20,404 nucleotides of DNA. It comes from Bacteroides sp. (GTDB taxonomy: Bacteria > Bacteroidota > Bacteroidia > Bacteroidales > Bacteroidaceae). Both the position numbers and the translations under genes were made by a program. The DNA lies in NCBI GenBank assembly GCA_019414725.1, contig DXLM01000059.1:1-20404 (forward strand), written 5' to 3'. Positions 1 to 8,899 of the stretch are shown here, one piece after another (position 1 is the stretch's first letter; each line of letters starts with the position of its first letter). The notes beneath the pieces are model-generated. The model was not told where the DNA came from. It ran no database searches and saw only the letters and a program-made list of their open reading frames with translations.

Positions 1-19
1 AGAACTCATTTTATTTACT

Positions 20-50
20 GCCAGAGCCGCTTAGGCTTGGCGAATTTTTA
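20..50 (+). terminator. Hairpin upstream of the SusC-like gene, probable terminator or leader hairpin
   Basis: Bases 20-28 pair with 34-41 (three GC pairs, one bulged A at 23, one G-T wobble, then AGCC with GGCT) around a 5-base loop, and a short T run follows at 45-49. It could end a gene lying left of the window or act as an attenuator in the leader of the glycan operon. No TAnnTTTG box is visible on the + strand in bases 1-94. Confidence 0.4.
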
Positions 51-94
51 ACGAAGTATTGAATATATAAAAACGAAATAAATTAAATAACTTA

Positions 95-3000
95 ATGTAT
101 AACCTTAAAAAAGCAGGTATGAGAAGCAAAAACTCTTGCAAGTGCTCGAAAAAATTACTTCGGGCGTTATTGCTGTCGACGCTATTTGCTGTGCCTTCAC
201 AGTTTGCGTCAGCGCAGTTGAATATTGCTTTATCCAATGCCCAACTGGGGACAATGATTAAGCAAATTCAATCACAATCTCAGTATCAATTCTTTTATGA
301 TGATGATTTGGCAGATACTCCAATCTCATCAGTTAATGTAAAAGACGCTTCCGTAGAAGAAGTCTTAAATACCGCATTGGCTGGTAAAGGCATTAGCTAC
401 AGAGTTGATGAGAATGTTGTATATTTATCAAAAGCTTCTACTTCTCCTTCCGCTTCGTCAACATCATTAAAAGCTGCACAACAGCAGACTAAAACAGTAA
501 CCGGACGAATCATAGATGCGAAAGGAGAACCATTAATCGGTGTAACAGTAATTGAAAAAGGCACAACTAACGGTGCTATCACTGACTTTGACGGTAACTA
601 CTCATTGTCAGTACCCGATGCTGCAGTGCTGCAGTATTCTTATGTAGGGTACCAAACTGTAGAAATGTCAGTAGCAGGTAAAAATGTAATTGACATTACA
701 ATGAAAGAAGATACTGAAGTGCTGGAAGAAGTTGTTGTTACAGCATTAGGTATCAAACGTTCAGAAAAAGCCTTGTCATATAATGTACAGCAAGTAAACG
801 CTGAAGACATTACAACTAATAAAGATGTAAACTTCGTTAATTCTTTAAGTGGAAAAGTTGCGGGTGTTAATATTAATGCTTCCTCTTCAGGTATTGGTGG
901 TGTATCGAAAGTTGTAATGCGTGGTACTAAATCCATTATGCAATCATCAAATGCTCTTTATGTAATTGACGGTGTCCCTATCTTTTCTGGCAGAAGTAAT
1001 AAAGGAGGAACAGAGTTTAACTCACAAGGAGCAACCGAACCCATTGCAGATATCAATCCAGAAGATATCGAATCAATGTCTGTACTGACCGGTGCAGCTG
1101 CTGCAGCACTTTATGGTTCTGATGCAGCAAACGGTGCTATTGTTATCACAACCAAAAAAGGAAAGGAAGGGAAAATGAGCATTACTGTAAACAGCAATAC
1201 TGAATTTTCTTCACCATTCGTCATGCCCGAATTTCAAAATCGCTATAGTACTGGAATTGGAGGCGTATTAAGCGACTCTGGTATCTTAAGTTGGGGAGGT
1301 AAACTAACTGAAGCTAATGCCTTCAATTATTCTCCCAAAGACGATTATTTCCAGACAGGAATTACTGGAACAGAAAGCATTTCTTTCTCAACGGGAACAG
1401 AAAAAAATCAAACTTATGCCTCTGCTGCTGCTGTAAACTCCAAAGGCATTGTTCCTAATAATAAATATAATCGTTACAACTTTACAGTCCGTAATACAAC
1501 ATCATTCCTCAATGACAAAATGAAACTTGATGTCAGTGCAAGTTATATTCTTCAGAACGACCGAAACATGACAAATCAAGGTACCTATAACAATCCTCTT
1601 GTTGGAGCATATTTAATACCGAGAGGCTATGATTGGGAAGATATCAAAATGTACGAACGCTACGACCCTGCTCGCAAAATTTATACCCAATATTGGCCTG
1701 TTGGGGATGCTGCTATTGCGATGCAGAACCCTTATTGGATTAACTATCGAAACTTACGCGAAAACAAGAAAGACCGTTACATGCTAAACGCTGGTTTAAG
1801 TTATCAAATTTTTGACTGGTTAAACATAGCTGGTCGTGTCCGCTTAGATAATACATCAACCAATTATACCGAAAAATTTTATGCAACAACCAATACTCAG
1901 TTGACAGAAAAGTCAAGTCGTGGCTTGTATGGACAATCAAAATCAGAAGATAAGCAACTATATGCAGATTTTCTAATCAATATTAATAAAACATTCGGTG
2001 AAGATTGGAGCTTGCAAGCTAACTTAGGAGCCTCTTTCTCAGACTTACGTTATGATTTGATGAAAGTACGCGGGCCTATTGCAGACGGTTCCGACTCATT
2101 TACAGGAGAGCCTGTCGGATTAACAAACTGGTTCGTTATCCAAAACCTAAGTGCAAAAAATACCGAACGCTTAAATGAAGGATGGCGTGAACAAACACAA
2201 TCAATTTTTGCATCTGCCGAAATCGGTTATAAGAGTACCTATTATTTAACTGTAACAGGACGTAATGATTGGCCCTCACAATTAGCTGGTCCCAAATCAG
2301 TAAGCAAATCATTCTTCTATCCGTCAATCGGTGCTTCTGTAGTTTTATCAGAGCTCATGCCTAACTTAAACAAGGATTACTTATCATACATGAAGATCCG
2401 TGGTTCGTGGGCATCTGTAGGTAACCCATTTGCTAGATATTTGGCTAATCCACGTTATGAGTGGAATCCCGTAGGAGGATCAGGACAGTGGAGTAACACC
2501 ACCCAATATCCAGCATATAACCTAAAACCAGAAAGAACAAACTCTTTCGAAGTAGGTTTGACAATGAAATTCTTGAAAAGTTTTGATCTTGACATAACAT
2601 ATTATAATGCCAAGACAATGAATCAGACATTTAATCCAGAACTACCAGTAAATGGATATTCAGCCATTTATCTTCAGACTGGTGCTGTCAGAAATCAAGG
2701 TCTTGAACTTTCGTTAGGATATAAAAACACTTGGAACAACTTCACATGGGAAACAGGTCTCACCTACTCTATGAATAGAAATAAAATTTTGGAATTAGCT
2801 GATAACGCTATAAATCCAGCAACAGGTGAACCAATATCTATTTCTACATTAGATATGGGTGGATTAGGTGAAGCTAAATTCTTATTGAGAGAAGGTGGAA
2901 CCATGGGAGATTTATACTCTCTGATTGATTTGCAACGTGATGCCAATGGGAAAATATATGTAGATGCTAATGGTCAGATAGCAACAGAAACAATCAGTAA

Positions 3001-3529
3001 TCCTAATAACTACATAAAATTAGGAAGTGTATTACCTAAAGGTAATCTATCATGGAGAAATAACTTTAATTGGAAGAATTTCAACGTCGGCTTCTTAGTT
3101 ACAGCACGCTTAGGTGGCATTGTATTCTCTCGTACTCAAGCTATGCTTGATTATTTTGGCGTTTCCGAAGCTACAGCAACAGCCCGCGACCAAGGATATG
3201 TCATAATAAATGATAATGATCATATAAATCCAGAAACCTGGTATAATGTAATTGGTGGTGGCACATCCGTTCCACAATATTACACTTATTCCGCTACAAA
3301 CGTACGCTTACAGGAGGTATCTATAGGATACACATTCCCAAGAAAATGGCTGCGTGACATATGTGACATCAGAGTATCTTTGGTAGGTCGTAATCTTTGG
3401 ATGATTTATAATAAAGCTCCATTCGATCCAGAAAGTATTGCCTCTACAGACAATTTTTATCAGGGAATCGATTATTTCATGATGCCTGCATTACGTAATA
3501 TTGGATTTAACCTGAACTTTAAATTTTAA
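95..3529 (+). CDS. SusC-like TonB-dependent outer-membrane glycan transporter with N-terminal STN signalling domain
   Basis: This is the outer-membrane channel of the PUL and should import oligosaccharides in a TonB-driven way in complex with the SusD-like partner. The 1144 residues read in order: a long basic n-region and signal peptide ending at about Ala40 (FASA/Q); an STN domain at about 42-113; a carboxypeptidase-D-like regulatory domain at about 135-205; the TonB box EEVVVTA at 211-217; a plug from about 222 to 355; and a beta-barrel ending NLNFKF with the usual terminal Phe. In this family the STN domain normally contacts a FecR-type anti-sigma factor, so control by an ECF sigma/anti-sigma pair is likely, but no such pair lies in this window. 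The start at 95 is chosen for length; Met9 at 119 is an equally possible start. Only 12 bases separate it from the next gene. The family is certain; the substrate is inferred from neighbours. Confidence 0.95.
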   Translation: MYNLKKAGMRSKNSCKCSKKLLRALLLSTLFAVPSQFASAQLNIALSNAQLGTMIKQIQSQSQYQFFYDDDLADTPISSVNVKDASVEEVLNTALAGKGISYRVDENVVYLSKASTSPSASSTSLKAAQQQTKTVTGRIIDAKGEPLIGVTVIEKGTTNGAITDFDGNYSLSVPDAAVLQYSYVGYQTVEMSVAGKNVIDITMKEDTEVLEEVVVTALGIKRSEKALSYNVQQVNAEDITTNKDVNFVNSLSGKVAGVNINASSSGIGGVSKVVMRGTKSIMQSSNALYVIDGVPIFSGRSNKGGTEFNSQGATEPIADINPEDIESMSVLTGAAAAALYGSDAANGAIVITTKKGKEGKMSITVNSNTEFSSPFVMPEFQNRYSTGIGGVLSDSGILSWGGKLTEANAFNYSPKDDYFQTGITGTESISFSTGTEKNQTYASAAAVNSKGIVPNNKYNRYNFTVRNTTSFLNDKMKLDVSASYILQNDRNMTNQGTYNNPLVGAYLIPRGYDWEDIKMYERYDPARKIYTQYWPVGDAAIAMQNPYWINYRNLRENKKDRYMLNAGLSYQIFDWLNIAGRVRLDNTSTNYTEKFYATTNTQLTEKSSRGLYGQSKSEDKQLYADFLININKTFGEDWSLQANLGASFSDLRYDLMKVRGPIADGSDSFTGEPVGLTNWFVIQNLSAKNTERLNEGWREQTQSIFASAEIGYKSTYYLTVTGRNDWPSQLAGPKSVSKSFFYPSIGASVVLSELMPNLNKDYLSYMKIRGSWASVGNPFARYLANPRYEWNPVGGSGQWSNTTQYPAYNLKPERTNSFEVGLTMKFLKSFDLDITYYNAKTMNQTFNPELPVNGYSAIYLQTGAVRNQGLELSLGYKNTWNNFTWETGLTYSMNRNKILELADNAINPATGEPISISTLDMGGLGEAKFLLREGGTMGDLYSLIDLQRDANGKIYVDANGQIATETISNPNNYIKLGSVLPKGNLSWRNNFNWKNFNVGFLVTARLGGIVFSRTQAMLDYFGVSEATATARDQGYVIINDNDHINPETWYNVIGGGTSVPQYYTYSATNVRLQEVSIGYTFPRKWLRDICDIRVSLVGRNLWMIYNKAPFDPESIASTDNFYQGIDYFMMPALRNIGFNLNFKF

Positions 3530-3541
3530 CAATTAATAGGT

Positions 3542-5140
3542 ATGAAAAAATATATAATCAACAAGTTTGTAGTTGGAGCTTTACTTTTAACTGCCACTTC
3601 ATGCACAGATAAATATTTTGATATAAATTCCAACCCATATCAACCAGGAGATTTAAATCCAGATGATTATGCCTTAGGTTCAGCAATGAGTAACCTTGCC
3701 AGTACCGTTATTTCATCTGATGTAAATACAGCCCAATTCACAGATTGTTTATTGGGAGGTCCGATGGGAGGATACTTTGCCGATTCTAATTCAGGATGGT
3801 CTAACACAATCTCTAATTATAATGCAAAGAATGACTGGACCCGTGTATTTATGATGAGCGACCGCATTATACCAACCTTATATACCAATCTCAACGCTGT
3901 AAAAATTGTTTCAGAATCTACGGAGAACCCAGTGCCATATGCAATTGCTCAAATTATAAAAGTTGCAGCAATGAGTCGTGTCACCGATACTTATGGAGCA
4001 ATACCTTATTCCCAAATCGGAGAAGACGGTAAGATCACAACCCCATATGATTCTCAAGCAGATGTCTATAATAAATTCTTTGAAGAGTTGAACGGTGCCA
4101 TTGAAACATTGACAGCTAATAGTGATGCTAAACTTGTTCCAACAGCTGACTACGTCTATAGTGGAGATGTTCAAAAATGGATCAAATTCGCCAATTCCTT
4201 AAAACTACGTCTAGCCATTCGCATTGCTTATGCAGATATAAACAAAGCTAGAGAAATGGCAGAAAGTGCAATCACACAGGAATTCGGTGTTATTACCAAA
4301 AATGAAGATAATGCTGCTTGGAATTATTTTAGTACAATCAGTAACCCTCTTTACACAGCGGTAAGATACAATGAAGAACAAACAGGAGGTGATACACATG
4401 TTGCAGCTGATATCGTTTGTTACATGAATGGATATAACGATCCCCGTCGTGCTTCATATTTCGAACCTTCAGGATGGAGTGGAAAAGAATATGTAGGCCT
4501 ACGCAGGGGCATTAATATGAAAAAAGCCGATAGTTACTTTTCAAAATACTCAAGAGTTAACATTTCAGCTTCAGCACCCGTTATGTGGATGAATGCAGCA
4601 GAAATAGCGTTCTTACGTGCAGAAGGGAAAGCTATCTTCGGTTTTAATATGGGAGGTGAAGCTAAGGACTTCTATAATGAGGGAATCAGACTTTCTTTTG
4701 AGCAATTAGGGGTTAGTGGATATGAACAATATATAGAAGACGGAACAAGCGTTCCAGAAAACTATACAGACCCAGCAGGTCTTAATTCACATGAATCAAC
4801 CATATCAGATATAACCATAAAATGGGACGAAAATGCTGACTTAGAAAAAAAACAAGAAAGAATTATTACTCAGAAATGGATTGCCAACTGGATGCTTGGA
4901 AACGAAGCATGGGCCGATTATCGCCGTACAGGATATCCTAAATTAATACCTGCAACAACGGAAGGTAATCTTAGTGGAGGTATAGTCAACAGCAATCGTG
5001 GTGTCCGTCGTATGCCATATCCACTAGAAGAATATACAAGCAATACTGAAAACGTACAAAATGCAGTCAACCAATATTTAAAAGGAATTGACAACATGAG
5101 CGTAGACGTTTGGTGGGCTTGTAAACCAAGAAACAATTAA
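3542..5140 (+). CDS. SusD-like surface glycan-binding lipoprotein
   Basis: A SusD/RagB-type lipoprotein that should form the lid of the SusC-like barrel and capture glycan at the cell surface. Of 532 residues, the first 21 form a lipoprotein signal peptide with lipobox TATSC (Cys21); an acidic residue follows soon after the cysteine (CTDKYFD), as in Bacteroides surface-exported lipoproteins. The tetratricopeptide-like helical body is suggested by stretches such as VYNKFFEELNGAIETL and the WIKFANSLKLRLAIRIAYAD segment, with the typical late motif around KWIANWMLGNEAWADYRRTGYP at about 440-460. Length and position directly after the SusC-like gene are normal. It most resembles the subgroup often called SusD-like 2. 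Substrate specificity cannot be read from the sequence. Confidence 0.95.
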   Translation: MKKYIINKFVVGALLLTATSCTDKYFDINSNPYQPGDLNPDDYALGSAMSNLASTVISSDVNTAQFTDCLLGGPMGGYFADSNSGWSNTISNYNAKNDWTRVFMMSDRIIPTLYTNLNAVKIVSESTENPVPYAIAQIIKVAAMSRVTDTYGAIPYSQIGEDGKITTPYDSQADVYNKFFEELNGAIETLTANSDAKLVPTADYVYSGDVQKWIKFANSLKLRLAIRIAYADINKAREMAESAITQEFGVITKNEDNAAWNYFSTISNPLYTAVRYNEEQTGGDTHVAADIVCYMNGYNDPRRASYFEPSGWSGKEYVGLRRGINMKKADSYFSKYSRVNISASAPVMWMNAAEIAFLRAEGKAIFGFNMGGEAKDFYNEGIRLSFEQLGVSGYEQYIEDGTSVPENYTDPAGLNSHESTISDITIKWDENADLEKKQERIITQKWIANWMLGNEAWADYRRTGYPKLIPATTEGNLSGGIVNSNRGVRRMPYPLEEYTSNTENVQNAVNQYLKGIDNMSVDVWWACKPRNN

Positions 5141-5160
5141 TTTTAGAGAACTTATTAATT

Positions 5161-6273
5161 ATGAATTCTATGAAAATTAAAGAATACAATCCGTTAAAAA
5201 GATCTATAGTTGCAGTAATTGCTACAATGGCTTTGTTTTCTTGCTCAGACTGGACAGAAACAGAAAGTTTAAATATTAAAACACCAACTTTAGAAGAAGA
5301 AAATCCGGCACTTTATGAAGCCTATATCAGCTCCTTAAATGAATATAAAAAGAGTGAACATAAAGTAACCATTGTAAAATTTGACAATAAAGAAACAGAT
5401 CCTGCAGGTCAAGGAGAGCGTATTACAGCCTTACCAGATAGTATTGATTTTGTTATATTAAATAATGCAGACAATCTTAATGCTGTTACCATTGATGATA
5501 TGCAAAAAATACGTCTAAAAGGAACGCATACCCTTTATTCTATAGATTATTCTATCATAGAAAAAGAGTATGAAGCTATGCTTGAAAATGAAGAAACGCC
5601 AGAAGAAGACACAAAAGTCCAAGACGAGAATACTGGAGAAGAAGAAATGACAACCAATCGTTTCCTAGAGTTTTGCGAACAACGAATGGAATACTATTTA
5701 GGATTATTCTCTAAATATAAATATGATGGAATAAACGTAATCTATTCAGGTATAGATCCATTAGCGCTTTCTGAAACTGAAAAGAGTCAGTTAGAAGCAC
5801 GCCAGCAAATATTCTTTGGAAAAATTGAAGCATGGAAGAATACAAATGTTAATGCAACTTTTATATTTGAAGGGAAACCTCAAAATCTTCTTTACGACAA
5901 GAGTTTATTACAAAAAACAAATTTTATAATCATCCCTGTTGTTGATGCAGTAAATCGTGAAGACATATTGTTTACCACAAATATGGCATTAGTTGAAGGT
6001 GTTCCAACTGGCCGTATAATATATGGAGTCACCATTCCTTCACTTACAGATAGCAAAGACCAAACAGGTTATTTTGAAGCCCAAGAAAATGGGAGTCCAA
6101 TGTACGCAGTAAAAGGTGCTGCATTAGCCGTTATCAGTAATAATAATAATAATTTCGTTCAAACTGGACTATGTATTTCTCGCTCTCAAAATGATTATTA
6201 TTTTGGTGTAAAAAGCAATTATAAAAACATTAAAGAAGCTATTTCTATAATGAATCCGTCACCCTTAAATTAA
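5161..6273 (+). CDS. GH18-like lipoprotein without catalytic acid, probable surface glycan-binding protein
   Basis: A 370-residue lipoprotein (lipobox ALFSC, Cys28; Met4 at 5170 is an alternative start) whose body resembles a GH18 barrel. At the place where active GH18 enzymes have DGxDxDxE, this protein reads D189-G190-I-N-V-I-Y-S196: the first Asp-Gly is kept, but the catalytic Glu is replaced by Ser and the assisting Asp by Ile. It should therefore bind rather than cut glycan. A very acidic, low-complexity insert (about residues 137-165, rich in Glu and Asp) interrupts the fold before the motif. It lies third in the operon, in the position of BT3985 of the B. thetaiotaomicron high-mannose N-glycan PUL, 20 bases after the SusD-like gene and 10 before the LamG gene. 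Loss of activity is inferred from the motif; assignment to the GH18-like fold is by motif and context. Confidence 0.8.
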   Translation: MNSMKIKEYNPLKRSIVAVIATMALFSCSDWTETESLNIKTPTLEEENPALYEAYISSLNEYKKSEHKVTIVKFDNKETDPAGQGERITALPDSIDFVILNNADNLNAVTIDDMQKIRLKGTHTLYSIDYSIIEKEYEAMLENEETPEEDTKVQDENTGEEEMTTNRFLEFCEQRMEYYLGLFSKYKYDGINVIYSGIDPLALSETEKSQLEARQQIFFGKIEAWKNTNVNATFIFEGKPQNLLYDKSLLQKTNFIIIPVVDAVNREDILFTTNMALVEGVPTGRIIYGVTIPSLTDSKDQTGYFEAQENGSPMYAVKGAALAVISNNNNNFVQTGLCISRSQNDYYFGVKSNYKNIKEAISIMNPSPLN

Positions 6274-6283
6274 TAGACAATTT

Positions 6284-7453
6284 ATGAAACTCTTTAAATT
6301 AAATATTATCACTTTTTGTATGGCAGCCGTTTTAATCAGCTGTAATACAAATGACGTAGAGGAGCATCACTTTGACAATAAACTGTTTATCAATGTAGAA
6401 ACTCCCGTAGAAAAACTTGTTTTTAAATCAGGTTCTGAAAATGTAACAGAAACACGAGAACTGACTGTTGCAACAGCCTTACAAGCAACAGAAACTATTA
6501 CAGGAAAATTTATAGCAAATCCAGCCTTAACAAGTACCTACAATATGATTTATAATGCAGAAGCTCAACCTTTGCCATCAGACATGTGCATTATTGAGAA
6601 TCCTGAAGCTAAAATAAAAGTTGGAGGTACAACATCTGCTCCTGTAACAGTTACTTTTACAGGATTAGAAAGACTAGATCGTGACCTCATTTATGTAATG
6701 CCTATAGAGTTGGTTGATGTACAAGGTATAGATGTGTTATCATCAAAAACAAAGACATATTTCATTTTCAAAGGTGCTTCTTTAATTAATGTAGTAGCTG
6801 ATATAGCCCAGAACAATTTACCAGTCAACTGGAATACTCCAGACTTGGTACGTTCCATGAAAACTATCACAGTAGAAGCTTTAATCAGAGTACGAGATTT
6901 TGGGACATCTAATGACTTAAAAGGAGAAGCAATGAGTACAATTTTCGGTATTGAAGGAAAATTCCTCATTCGTATTGGTGATGCAGGATTTCCGCAAAAT
7001 CAGGTACAAATGGTAAATTCCAATGGCAATTTTCCTACTGGAAATTCTGAATTAGGACTACCTGTAGACCAATGGGTACATGTTGCTGCAGTATGGGATG
7101 CAACCACGGGTGATAGAATTATGTATACAAATGGACAAGAAGTGGCTCGAGACTCAAAAGCATCGGGTACAGTTAACTTAACCAATGGAGATTGTTATGT
7201 TGGTAAAGCATGGAATGATGACCGTTGGCTTGATGGAGAAATTTCAGAACTTCGAGTTTGGAGTATACAAAGAACTCCTGAACAAATTGCTTCAAGTATG
7301 TATGACGTAGATCCATCAACTGAAGGATTAGTCGCTTATTGGAAATTTAATGAAGGCACAGGAAAACAAGTAAAAGATTATACAGCCAATGGTAATAATA
7401 TTACTGCTGAAAATGATTTGACATGGACTAAAGTTTCTTTGCCTGAAAAATAA
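6284..7453 (+). CDS. DUF1735-like/LamG-domain surface lipoprotein, probable glycan-binding protein
   Basis: A 389-residue lipoprotein (lipobox VLISC, Cys20, then NTNDVEE, an acidic surface-export-like tail). Residues of about 30-165 form a beta-rich domain like the N-terminal DUF1735-type domain found on Bacteroides N-glycan enzymes. From about 180 to 385 comes a concanavalin-like LamG/laminin_G_3 jelly roll: TVEALIRV, DQWVHVAAVWD, IMYTNGQEV, GEISELRVW and EGLVAYWKFNEGTG are the characteristic strands. No catalytic motif was seen. Its place between the GH18-like protein and the active GH18 enzyme matches BT3986 of the B. thetaiotaomicron high-mannose PUL, so a role in holding glycan or glycoprotein at the surface is likely. 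The domains are well supported; the ligand is inferred. Confidence 0.85.
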   Translation: MKLFKLNIITFCMAAVLISCNTNDVEEHHFDNKLFINVETPVEKLVFKSGSENVTETRELTVATALQATETITGKFIANPALTSTYNMIYNAEAQPLPSDMCIIENPEAKIKVGGTTSAPVTVTFTGLERLDRDLIYVMPIELVDVQGIDVLSSKTKTYFIFKGASLINVVADIAQNNLPVNWNTPDLVRSMKTITVEALIRVRDFGTSNDLKGEAMSTIFGIEGKFLIRIGDAGFPQNQVQMVNSNGNFPTGNSELGLPVDQWVHVAAVWDATTGDRIMYTNGQEVARDSKASGTVNLTNGDCYVGKAWNDDRWLDGEISELRVWSIQRTPEQIASSMYDVDPSTEGLVAYWKFNEGTGKQVKDYTANGNNITAENDLTWTKVSLPEK

Positions 7454-7473
7454 TAACCCCTTATCTTAAAATT

Positions 7474-8880
7474 ATGAACAAAATAATATTTTCATTAGTC
7501 TTAATATGTGGATCGCTGCTTTTCACTTCATGCGAAGATGATTTAGTAGTCGGTAGCGTAAATCAAAGTTCATATAATAATATAGGAAAACTTGAAGCTT
7601 CACTAAAAGATAAAAATAGTGGACTTTCCGATAACATTATAGAACTTAGAACGAAAGAGTGCATAACCTCTGTTTGTGTAAACCTGACAAAAGCTCCAAT
7701 GAAAGGAGTTGATTTTGCCATTTCTTATGATGCAGAATACTTAAATGAATACAATACACAACACGGAACCAATTTTAAGCTATTCCCTCAAAATCTGATT
7801 TCTTTAGATGGCGCTTCTGAAGCTAATATTCTAATGGCACCTGATGAAAAACAATCATTAGCTGTTAATTTAACAATTCAACCAGCAAGTACAGATTTAG
7901 AGGAAGGAACAACCTATGTGCTACCCTTAAAGATAACAACTACAACAGAAGGTATCTCCTTATCCTCTACAAGTCATTGTATTTACTTAATCAAAAACTA
8001 TCATAATGAAGCAGATTGTGACAAAGGAGCTGATGCTGTGAAAAATTTTCTATATTTCGAAGTGAATGATACAAATCCATTAAATGCACTTGAATTCATT
8101 CGAGAAGATGGAAAATTATTCTTTGACTATGTTGTGCTTTTTGCAGCAAATATTAACTGGAATGCAGAAACGGGCAGAGTATATGTATACAACAACCCGA
8201 ATGTTCAATTTCTATTAGACAATAATGAGCAATATCTACAACCATTAAGAAAACGCGGTATAAAAGTGTTACTTGGAGTTCTTGGAAATCATGATGAAGC
8301 AGGAGTATGTCAGCTATCTGATATGGGCTGTAAAGAGTTTGCACGTGAACTTGCAGCAATCTGTAATGCATATAATTTAGATGGAGTTAATTTTGATGAT
8401 GAATATTCTAATTATCCAAACTTAGATAATCCTTGGTTAACCTATAAATCATCAGAAGCAGGTGCAAAATTATTATACGAAACCAAAAAAGCAATGCCTG
8501 ATAAATATGTAACAGTTTACTATTTTGGAAGTCTTGAATCAAATTGCCCATCGGTATATGGAATTACCCCTAATAATTTTGTAGATATCGTAGTTGCAGA
8601 CTATGCTCAATCAACACGCCCAATGACAGGTATGACCCAAAAACAATGTGCAGGAATGTCTGTCGAATTAAGACGAGGATATGGGGATACAAGTGAAGAT
8701 TATGCACGTAGTGTGAAAGAAGACGGCTACGGTTTCTATATGTGGTTTGCATTAGATCCTTCATTATATGCAAGTCAAGTATACCGTATACAAAATGTAT
8801 CGAGGGGACTTTATAACCAAGAAGTAAAATATCCAACTTTTTACTACAAGAAAAATGATACAACCCAATATTCTAGGTAA
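7474..8880 (+). CDS. GH18 endo-beta-N-acetylglucosaminidase (EndoH/EndoF/BT3987 type), surface lipoprotein
   Basis: Predicted to cut between the two GlcNAc residues of the chitobiose core of N-glycans, releasing the glycan from protein. The 468-residue product has a lipobox FTSC (Cys20) followed by acidic EDD, pointing to the cell surface. Residues of about 25-170 form the DUF1735-type N-terminal domain; the GH18 barrel runs from about 180 to the end. The catalytic motif is D303-G-V-N-F-D308-D-E310-Y: the acid Glu310 and assisting Asp308 are present, and the LDGVxFDDEY form is that of endo-N-glycosidases rather than chitinases. Other family-like segments are FDYVVLFAANINWN and GIKVLLGVLGNHD before the motif and GFYMWFALDP near the end. 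It is the only clearly active glycosidase in the operon. High-mannose specificity is inferred from similarity of gene order to the BT3987 locus, not proved by sequence. Confidence 0.92.
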   Translation: MNKIIFSLVLICGSLLFTSCEDDLVVGSVNQSSYNNIGKLEASLKDKNSGLSDNIIELRTKECITSVCVNLTKAPMKGVDFAISYDAEYLNEYNTQHGTNFKLFPQNLISLDGASEANILMAPDEKQSLAVNLTIQPASTDLEEGTTYVLPLKITTTTEGISLSSTSHCIYLIKNYHNEADCDKGADAVKNFLYFEVNDTNPLNALEFIREDGKLFFDYVVLFAANINWNAETGRVYVYNNPNVQFLLDNNEQYLQPLRKRGIKVLLGVLGNHDEAGVCQLSDMGCKEFARELAAICNAYNLDGVNFDDEYSNYPNLDNPWLTYKSSEAGAKLLYETKKAMPDKYVTVYYFGSLESNCPSVYGITPNNFVDIVVADYAQSTRPMTGMTQKQCAGMSVELRRGYGDTSEDYARSVKEDGYGFYMWFALDPSLYASQVYRIQNVSRGLYNQEVKYPTFYYKKNDTTQYSR

Positions 8881-8899
8881 TTATTTAATTTAATTGCAT

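Noticed and set aside
8380..8403. Asn306 in the GH18 motif as a sign of inactivation
   Set aside because: The third acidic position varies in endo-N-glycosidases of this group; the key Asp308 and Glu310 are present, so the enzyme is called active.
8894..8899. TTG start two codons upstream of the BACON-LRR gene
   Set aside because: The ATG at 8900 gives a standard lipoprotein signal peptide (MKKILIILATIG), and the TTG adds nothing recognisable.
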